A DNA stretch of 64,000 nt, taken from the NCBI RefSeq assembly GCF_050003625.1, contig NC_134399.1:221520975-221584974 (forward strand), read 5' to 3'. The notes beneath the pieces are model-generated. The model was not told where the DNA came from. It saw nothing but the letters and a program-made list of their open reading frames with translations, and searched no databases. This stretch comes from Haematobia irritans. Taxonomy: Eukaryota > Arthropoda > Insecta > Diptera > Muscidae. A program made the position numbers and the translations under genes. Of this stretch, positions 56,813 to 64,000 are shown piece by piece. The first letter of the stretch is position 1. Every line of letters begins with the position of its first letter.

Positions 56813-57075
56813 CACTGAAAAAAAATATTGTCCTGAAGTCAAAGAATTCATGTCTTTAAAATACGAATGCTAATTTCGCTTAGCATTGAAGACGCATTTC
56901 TCTAATATTAAGTTTTTTTCCTTGTCCAAAAGTCGATAAACTTTTCAATGAAGTCGTATTGTCCTTATAATTAAGTGATTTTACTTAAAAATTGGCATCA
57001 TACCATGAACGAAAAAAAATTTGTGCTAAGGCCAACTTGACTTTAATAATTAAGAAAAATTCTTTAAACCTTCTT
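56813..57075 (+). repeat. CACTGAAAAA-ended repeat, copy without the hAT
   Basis: It starts CACTGAAAAAAAATATTGTC and crosses the hAT target site without interruption (ATCATACC at 56997-57004, then ATGAACG). Confidence 0.75.
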
Positions 57076-57329
57076 TCGAAATATACCACACATATTATGT
57101 TTTGGGTCAATTTGACCCACCCTCACCTACAACTCAACGTAATTTAAAAAAAATGGATTTTTATTTAGTTCACATTACTTTTATTGTTGACGTTGTGTTC
57201 TTAAATCAAAATATGTACATAAATACAAACATTCATTACATAAATATCAGAAATTATAATATATCCCTTCAAACATTTGCAATCATATTTGACTCATTAT
57301 TGATTATCCAAACTGATTAAATCAATCAT
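57076..57329. other. AT-rich sequence with a GGGTCAATTTGACCC palindrome
   Basis: The 15-bp palindrome at about 57102-57116 is the only notable structure. Such motifs occur near transposon ends, but no partner was found. Confidence 0.4.
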
Positions 57330-57720
57330 ATATGATATCATTTAGGAGTAAAATATGAGTATTGTGCATAAAGAAAGTGTGCCCTCAAAACGATTTGCCT
57401 CAGTGAGTCTTTAAATAATCATTTTTCTGATTGATTTATCACTCCTTTCAAATATTCATGTATGAGTCAAATAGGAGTATTTTGAATAAAGGAAATGTGC
57501 CCTCAAAATGATTGGCCTCAATGACTCTTTAAATAATCATTCTTACGATTGATGTTGCATTCCGCCCTAATATTCATTTATGAGTCAAATATGAGTATTT
57601 TTCATAGAGAAAGTGTGCCCTCAAAATGATTTGCTTCAATGACTCTTTAAATAATCATTTTTTTTTTATTGATATTGTACTCCGTCTTAATATTCATTTA
57701 TAAGTCTTTACATGAAATGT
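57330..57720 (+). repeat. Tandem repeat, about 120-bp period, three copies
   Basis: GTGCCCTCAAAA recurs near 57379, 57498 and 57617. Each time GACTCTTTAAATAATCATT (or GAGTC...) follows, then a TGAGTCAAATATGAGTATT-type block. Confidence 0.75.
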
Positions 57721-58056
57721 TTTTTTATTTATTTTTATTATATAATATTTTGTATTATACAATATGAAAAAAACTTAGAGAAAAATGTTGTAATTTTTGG
57801 TTTTGTTCATGTCCATAAATTCTATTATAAATTATATGTTACGTTATATGTAAGTTAAATTAATATTTTTTGTGTTTTTGTTTTTAAATATATATTTATA
57901 TGTTTTAAAACTATATGAAAAAAATTTAAGAAAATGTATTTGTTTGAAATCTATATAATATCTTATATAATAAATTTAAGTAAAGTTATATATGTTAAAT
58001 TATCGAAATCATATATTTAATTATAAATTGCAGAAAAAGTGCAGAAATGAAGCTCA

Positions 58057-58706
58057 ATTTTTTTGCCGCCTTTCCATACGCTCCTTTGCGTGTACAACAT
58101 ATTGTTGCAAAACCATATTAATACGATTGTCGTCAACAATTTGAAATTTACGATGAGTAACATCTGAAATTTTGTTTAATTAAAAAATGTCTGGAATAAA
58201 TATAAAAATATACCTTTCAAATAAAGCAGAAGTTTTGCATCGACTGTTTTTCTTTTGTTCCACGCCAGGAATATTCCTTGGTCAAGTCATACACTAAAAT
58301 TTTTTTAAACGCTTGTCTCACAAACGTTTTAAATTCTTCTCCTCCCACTTTCATTAAAATTCGCTTCTGCAAGAAAAGAACATTATAAGTATATATTTGA
58401 GTATCAAACAAATTTTAATCTAAGGACATTGCCACACTATACAAAATTTTGACCAAATATTTTTCTTGGAGCATTTTCGAATTAACGAATTAAGAAAGTT
58501 TTCGATATATACCTAGTATGTAACCAAAATGTCTCAGAAATGTCTTTTGGCGTGACACTTGGTCAAATATTTGCGAAATGTGACCTACTGTAACTTACCA
58601 GCTCGGCATTCAAATCAGGGTTAGTCTGTAACTCAACGTCGAATTCTTTTAAGGCGGTTGAGGTTGAAAATGACACTCCGATAATACAACCGATATTGTA
58701 ACTCAA
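58057..58706 (-). pseudogene. Spliced gene remnant resembling DUF4806 proteins
   Basis: Minus strand. Exon 1 (about 58706-58599) reads STSTALKEFDVELQTNPDLN and AEL, then the donor GTAAGT. The acceptor TTCTTTTCTTGCAG precedes exon 2 (58366-58214; KRILMKVGGEEFKTFVRQAF, then LTKEYSWRGTKEKQSMQNF), joined in phase 0. The spacing of EL..., the GG and YSW.G...K resembles the DUF4806 domain, whose biochemical role is unknown and which I recall mainly from transposon-linked insect proteins. Exon 2 holds an in-frame TGA just before its donor (GTATAT). A third block (58166-58057; DVTHRKFQIVDDNRINMVLQ, then VVHAKERMERRQKN, stop) follows an AG acceptor but in a frame that does not fit. No start exon was found. 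Probably a decayed transposon gene rather than a host gene. Confidence 0.5.
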
Positions 58707-59647
58707 AAAAATTAATTAATTTGCGTTGGTCTTATAGTGTGAAAATATTTTATTCAACTGAAAAATATGTATTTTATTTCTCAAACATAAAAATTGACAA
58801 TCTATAATGTACTGCGTTGATTCAAATTCAAATTTAGCACAGTGAAAGTTTCTTACATTCTTTCTACAACAAAATCAAACAACAAACAATCATTTTTTAA
58901 TTACAAGTGTGCTTGTTTGATGAATGTTAGCCCTTTCTCTGTTGTTGTTGCATATGTTAATCATTAAAGAGTTCTGTGGGTGATTGTTTGACGATCGCCT
59001 TTTCAAACTAACTGGGAAAGAAAAACAATCATATGTATGACTTTTTAATAATTCTTTTAGGCATCGTGCATATGAAAATCAGCAAATTGAAACAAAAATG
59101 ATTAAGAATATATCATTTAATGAGTCTCATCACGCAATCATTAATGATTAAGAAATTATTCTCCAAAATGAGTAATAAAAATCAGAACATCACATTTTGG
59201 CATAACAAAAGAGTCAATAATTACTCATGGTTATAATTAATCCCTAACTGAACATCAGACGGAGTCATAAAATAATCATTCCAATGATCAATCAACCTAA
59301 CACTCGCAGAATGTTTGGAGGGATGTTATGTTAACTGTGATAGACTTCTACATTCTACCCGTTAAACAGCTGAGAAATATTCAAATTACAAAAAATTACG
59401 CTTTTTATGTTAACATAACATATGTCCCCACATTGAGAATTTTGGGGATTTTTGATACAAATTTTGGGAATAATATATTCAGCAATATTTCTCAGAATAT
59501 TTTTCCCTGCCAAACGAAATAAACATTATAATCATATCGTAATTGGCTCAATAGTTATATATGTAGGTTTCAAGTCATATTTTTAATTACCAAAAATTGT
59601 ATTTTTTATCAAAAATTGCTTCTTGTCCCGAAATCCATCAAATTTAG
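58707..59647. other. Sequence without a recognisable gene
   Basis: No gene seen. AT-rich, with several ATTAATGATTAAG-type short motifs (59100-59160). Confidence 0.4.
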
Positions 59648-60740
59648 TCATTTTTATATCCACCACCATAGAATGATGACGGCGGTATAATAAGTTTGTC
59701 ATTCCATTTGTAACACATCGAAATATCGATTTCCGACTATATAAAGTATATATATTCTTGATCAAGGAGAAATTCTAAGACGATATAACGATGTCCGTCT
59801 GTCCATCTGTCTGTCTGACTGTCTGTTGTAATCACGCTACAGTCTTTAATAATGAAGCAATCGTGCTGAAATTTTGCACAAACTCGTCTTTTGTCTGCAG
59901 GCAGGTCTAGTTCGAAGATGGGTTGTATCGGTCCAGGTTTTGATATAGTCCCCATATAAACCGACCTCCCGATTTGGGGTCTTGGGCTTATAGAAATCGT
60001 AGTTTTCATCCAATTTGCCTGAAATTTGAAATCTAGAGGTATTTTATGACCATAAAGAGGTGTGCCAAAAATTGTGAGTATCGGTCCATATTTTGGTATA
60101 GCCCCCCTATAGACCGATCTCCCGATTTGGGGTCTTGGGCTTATAGAAACCGTAGTTTTTATCCAATTTGCCTGAAATTTGAAATCTAGAGCTACTTGAG
60201 GACCATCAAAAGGTGTGCCAAAAATGGGGTGTATCGTTCCATGTTTTGGTATAGCCCCCATATGGACCGATCTCCCGATTTCACATTTTGGGTTTATAGA
60301 ATCCGTAGTTTATATACAATTTGCCTGAAATTGGGAATTTATAGGTATTTAGAGGTGTGCCACAAATGGTGAGTAACGGTCTATGTTTTGGTATAGCCCC
60401 CATATAGACCGATATCCCGATTTTACTTCTTGGGCTTCTAGAATCCGAAGTTTTTATCCAATTTGCCTGAAATCTAGAGGTATTTTCGGGCCATAAAGAG
60501 GTGTGCCGAAACCGGTGAGTATCGATCCATATTTTAGTATAGCCCCCATAAGAACGATCTCCCGATTTAACTCCTTGGGTTTCTAGAAACTGTAGTTTTT
60601 ATCCGATTTGCCTGAAATTGTAAATATTCTGGTATTTTAGGCTCGCAAAAACGTGTATCGGATTAAGTTTTTATCGGTCCATTTTGTAATGCCTCCATAT
60701 AGACCGACTTCACTTCTTGAGTGTATAGAAGGAGCACTAG
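59648..60740 (+). mobile_element. HINE-C element, 3' end lost at a SINE
   Basis: The 5' end is TTTTTATATCCACCACCATA/GACGGCGGTATAATAAG. A GTCTGTCTGACTGTCTG run is near 59807. There are about five core units, ending in GAGTGTATAGAAGGAGCACT, where SINE copy d begins. Confidence 0.82.
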
Positions 60741-61066
60741 GGAACCACCGCGGTGCAATGGCTAGCATGCCCGCCTTGCATACACAAGGTCGTGGGTTCG
60801 ATTCCTGCTTCGACCGAACACCAAAAAAAAGTTTTTCAGCGGTGGATTATCCCACCTCAGTAATGCTGGTGACATTTCTGAGTGGTTTCACTGCAATGTG
60901 GAACGCCGTTCGGACTCGGCTATAAAAAGGAGGTCCCTTGTCATTGAGCTTAACATGGAATCGGGCAGCACTCAGTGATAAGAGAGAAGTTCACCAATGT
61001 GGTACCACAATGGACTGAATAGTCTAAGTGAGCCTGATACATCGGGCTGCCACCTAACCTAACCTA
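60741..61066 (+). mobile_element. tRNA-derived SINE, full-length copy d
   Basis: The plus-strand head is CACCGCGGTGCAATGGCTAG (box A region), then GTCGTGGGTTCGATTCCTGC (box B). The body follows, and the tail is CACCTAACCTAACCTA. HINE-C sequence lies on its left but does not resume on its right, so a deletion or rearrangement accompanied or followed insertion. Length is 326 bp. Confidence 0.88.
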
Positions 61067-61119
61067 CTATTTTTGGGAATTGTACGAAAATTTTCATCTG
61101 CTTTAGTTCGTATTCGTTT

Positions 61120-61420
61120 TTTGTTTATACGCAGGTCACATTCGAAGATGGCCTAGATCGGCCTACGGATATTTTAAGCCAAAAATGGATACGTCAAATT
61201 TGATATAGCTCCCATATAGACCAATCAAGAGAGAAGTTCACCACTGTGGTATCACAATGGACTGAATAGTCTAAGTGGGCCTGATACATCGGGCTGCCAC
61301 ATAACCTAATCTAACCTAGACCAATCACCCGATTTGACTTCTTGAGGGCATGGAAGACGCATTTTTTATCCGATTTGCTTAAAATTTAAAACTCGAGATA
61401 TTTTAGATCAAATGTTTCAA
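61120..61420 (+). repeat. Diverged HINE-C relic
   Basis: GCAGGTCACATTCGAAGATG, TGATATAGCTCCCATATAGA, CCCGATTTGACTTCTTGAG and ATTTTTTATCCGATTTGCTT match the 5' and core parts of HINE-C. It contains SINE fragment e. Confidence 0.6.
61227..61317 (+). mobile_element. 5'-truncated SINE, copy e, with target duplication
   Basis: Only the last 91 bp of the SINE are present (GAGAGAAGTTCACCACTGTG to AACCTAATCTAACCT). The HINE-C sequence AGACCAATC is duplicated (61218-61226 and 61318-61326). Confidence 0.88.
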
Positions 61421-61809
61421 CATAAAAGTAATGACTTAGGGAGAACATCCTCTCATAAGGTGCTTGATATCCCAGCAAAAAAAATTGGAACTTGTTCTAA
61501 AGGCTTAACTTATTCCTATTCCATTCCTATTATTGCTATTCTAAAAATGTCCTCCCAAATATGTTCTTTATTTAACTACACAGGAAATTCTTCTAATTTA
61601 ATTATTTAACCCCTTCTTTTCATATTTTTAATGGTTAATTTTAACTTTTCAAAAATGTTAAAAACAGAGTAAGAATTAATAAATTCTACAAATTATTTAA
61701 AATTTGTTCAAAAAAATGCCAAATCCATTCTATAAAAATTGCTAATGTTTCAAAATACTTGAGGAGAAATTTTTCAGACAAGTTTTAGAATGCATTCAAA
61801 ATAATAAAA
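61421..61809. other. AT-rich intron sequence
   Basis: No gene or repeat recognised. Confidence 0.5.
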
Positions 61810-62868
61810 AACCAGTAAGGAAAGTCTAAAGTCGGGCATGGCCGACTATATTATACCCTGCACCACTTTGTAGATCTAAATTTTCGATACCATATCACAT
61901 CCGTCAAATGTGTTGGGGCTATATATAAAGGTTTGTCTCAAATACATACATTTAAATATCACTCGATCTGGAAGAATTTGATAGACTTCTACAAAATCTA
62001 TAGACTCAAAATTTAAGTCGGCTAATGCACTAGGGTGGAACACAATGTTAGTAAAAAATATGGGAAACGTTTAAATCTGAAGCAATTTTAAGGAAACTTC
62101 GAAAAAGTTTATTTATGATTTATCGCTCGATATATATGTATTTGAAGTTTAGGAAAATTAGAGTCATTTTTACAACTTTTCGACTAAACAGTGGCGATTT
62201 TACAAGGAAAATGTTGGTATTTTGACCATTTTTGTCGAAATCAGAAAAACATATATATGGGAGCTATATCTAAATCTGAACCGATTTCAACCAAATTTGG
62301 CACGCATAGCTACAATGCTAATTCTACTCCCTGTGCAATATTTCAACTAAATCGGAGCAAAAAATTGGCCTCTGTGGGCAAATGAGTGTAAATCGGGCGA
62401 AAGCTTTATATGGGAGATATATCCAAATCTGAACCGATTTCAAGCAAATTTGGCACGCATAGTTACAACGCTAATTCTACTCCCTATGCAAAATTTCAAC
62501 TAAATCGGAGCAAAAAATTGGCCTCTGTGGGCAAATGAGTGTAAATCGGACGAAAGCTATATATGGGAGCTATATCTAAATCTGAACCGATTTTGCTGAT
62601 ATTTTGCAAGTTTTTCGAGACTTATAAAATATTCGGATGTACGGAATTTGAGGAAGATCGGTTGATATACACGCCAATTATGACCAGATCGGTGAAAAAT
62701 ATATAGACGGACAGACAGACAGACGGACATCGCTAAATCGACTCAGAATTTAATTCTAAGCCGATCCGTATACTAAAAGGTTGGTCTATGATTACTCCTT
62801 CTTGGCGTTACATACAAATGCACAAACTTATTATACCCTGTACCACAGTAGTGGTGAAGGGTATAAAA
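61810..62868 (-). mobile_element. HINE-A element, short complete copy
   Basis: The minus-strand 3' end is AACCAGTAAGGAAAGTCTAA (61810) with hairpin AGTCGGGCATGGCCGACT. There are about three core units, a GACGGACAGACAGACAGACG run near 62703, and the 5' end CCACAGTAGTGGTGAAGGGT/ATAAAAA at 62868. It is the shortest end-to-end HINE-A here. Confidence 0.85.
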
Positions 62869-62911
62869 ATTATAAAAAAATATTTCTTTAGCAAACTATC
62901 ACAAACAATGG

Positions 62912-63619
62912 ATTCGGCTCACACCTTATGCAAATTCTGTGCATCGGTTGTGGAAATGGTGGACATCCGTACTACGACAAACCCATGTTAAATTTATCGC
63001 TTCTGTGCCAATTTTGTACCACTTCCGGATCCCAAAACGAACATTTTCATTGTTTTTTTTTTTGACGACCCTTTTTTTCCTGGGTAATTGTGTCTTCGTA
63101 CTGATAAAATTTTAATCTCCACATAAAGATGATCCAAGGGTGTGCTGCAGAGACATCCTGTCGCAGTTCTAACAGTACAGTTCTAGCAAGTCTGCATAGT
63201 ACTGCACTGCGTTTCACATGTCTGTTTGTCTGTCTGTCCATCTGGATGACCTTCAGTAATAACGCTATCATCCTGAATTTGTCTTTTGTCTGCAAGCAGG
63301 GCAAGTTCATAGTTGGACAATATCGCACAGTGGTTCCAAATCGCCTTTTTGGGAAATAATTCGTCAACTTTTGAACGGATAAAGATATCAACATAATATT
63401 TACTTTGTGTGAAAGCTGCGGTGTTTTCCTCTATGTTCGCAACCCAGCAAGAAAAAGCGTCGCCAAAAAAGTAGTGAAAGTGTTCTTTTTGGATACGGAA
63501 GTGGTGCAAAATTGGCGCAGAAGCGATGAATTTAACATGGGCTCGTCATAGAACGGATGTCCACCATTTCAACAGTCGTTGCACTGAATTTACATCACTT
63601 CTTAAGGTGTGGTCCGAAT
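62912..63619. mobile_element. Foldback element with inverted repeats of about 175 bp
   Basis: The left arm (62912-63086) and the reverse complement of the right arm (about 63435-63619) align over most of their length. Shared blocks are ATTCGG..CACACCTTA, GAAATGGTGGACATCCGT, CCCATGTTAAATT, ATCGCTTCTG, GCCAATTTTG, ACCACTTCCG and CTGGGT. The loop contains a HINE-C relic (63195-63335). No transposase and no clear target duplication were seen. Confidence 0.8.
63195..63335 (+). repeat. HINE-C 5' relic inside the foldback loop
   Basis: GTCTGTTTGTCTGTCTGTCC, CTTCAGTAATAACGCTATCA and TCTTTTGTCTGCAAGCAGGG correspond to the microsatellite and following segment of HINE-C. Confidence 0.6.
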
Positions 63620-64000
63620 TAAATGTTATGGATGTAAATTATAAAATTGTGTGATAAAATGTACGAAATAGCAACCAATTCGGTTCAGATTTAGATATAT
63701 GTTACGTTTATATGGAGGCTATACCTAAATCTGATCTAATAGGGCACACTTGAAGATACTATTAAACATATACGCTCACGCACGACATACTTATTTTAGT
63801 CCCATTCACGATAGTTGCTTCAGATTTTATTCACGACACACGTGATTCACGCGTGTCACGCACACACCTCTAATTCATATATCTCTCTAAAATTGCTCAT
63901 CAATAATTATATATTTGAACTTGGAGGTAGTGAATTCCTTATAAATGACTAGAGTTTAGCTGAACAGTCCTTCACTCACTTGTTATATAAGAAATTACAA
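63620..64000. other. Right edge of the window, no gene
   Basis: It has a short HINE-A-like phrase (TCGGTTCAGATTTAGATATA, 63678-63698) and nothing else recognisable. The receptor's second coding exon is not reached. Confidence 0.5.

Noticed and set aside
57102..57116. GGGTCAATTTGACCC palindrome as a nuclear-receptor or operator site
   Set aside because: A single palindrome in AT-rich repeat-dense DNA with no supporting context; more likely part of a transposon end.
63047..63509. Overlapping open frames on both strands near the right edge
   Set aside because: They fall within the arms and loop of the foldback element and a HINE-C relic, with no protein family resemblance.

Overview
The window reads as muscoid fly (calyptrate Diptera, house-fly or stable-fly type) genomic DNA. 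It is AT-rich, has no bacterial gene organisation, and is packed with fly-type transposons. The one host coding segment is the first coding exon of an allatostatin-A receptor (AstA-R1-like, a class A GPCR): ATG at 14393, N-glycosylation sequons, first transmembrane helix with its GN motif, and a consensus splice donor after 14738. No second receptor exon is seen, so 14739-64000 is best read as one intron of more than 49 kb. If the strong acceptor at 13967 is used, the sequence upstream is also intronic.

The main repeats are DINE-1-like non-autonomous rolling-circle elements (Helentron-associated, HINE). They start with a TATACCC...GGGTATA inverted repeat, carry a GTCY microsatellite about 100-150 bp in, have tandem core repeats, and end in a GC-rich hairpin followed by CTTGTT. 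I separate three subfamilies. HINE-A has 3' hairpin stem AGTCGG/CCGACT. HINE-B has hairpin TTCGGCC-A-GGCCGAA and a 29-bp minisatellite inside. HINE-C has hairpin TTCGGCCCGGCCGAA. All three have core repeats of 153 bp. HINE-A copies: 677-1710, 3171-4612, 7169-7340, 11066-12729, 20657-20832, 24690-26349, 38306-38505, 39527-40840, 45274-45772, 46677-47019, 52055-53447, 56459-56810, 61810-62868. HINE-B: 6335-6380, 10863-13471, 15134-17731, 20857-22534. HINE-C: 6495-7168, 18895-19016, 26388-28511, 47020-48289, 48326-50284, 50338-51998, 59648-60740, 61120-61420, 63195-63335.

About 10 kb (29.5-45.3 kb) is a 29-bp minisatellite related to the one inside HINE-B, in several arrays with higher-order duplications. 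Between 37968 and 41384 lies a hAT element with an 8-bp target duplication. It has absorbed a HINE relic, a minisatellite, a HINE-A and a Tc1-type MITE. Other mobile DNA: a 5'-truncated LINE with an intact RT domain inside a 16-bp-TIR element (7366-10598); a DD41D rosa-like mariner that lost its N-terminal half (23114-24046); a tRNA-derived SINE family with a (CCTAA)n tail (five copies); piggyBac-like MITEs (17764-18000, 55150-55390); TAA-flanked MITEs (50469-50814, 51496-51705); a solo-LTR-like insertion (15505-16396); a long-TIR foldback (62912-63619); and transposase remnants at 2096-2600 and 4825-5021. A small spliced minus-strand gene remnant resembling DUF4806 proteins lies at 58057-58706.

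The elements do not form a pathway. The window is a receptor intron acting as a stratified transposon graveyard, where nested insertions, target duplications and paralogous empty sites let many events be ordered. All family assignments are from memory of sequence motifs; no database search was run.
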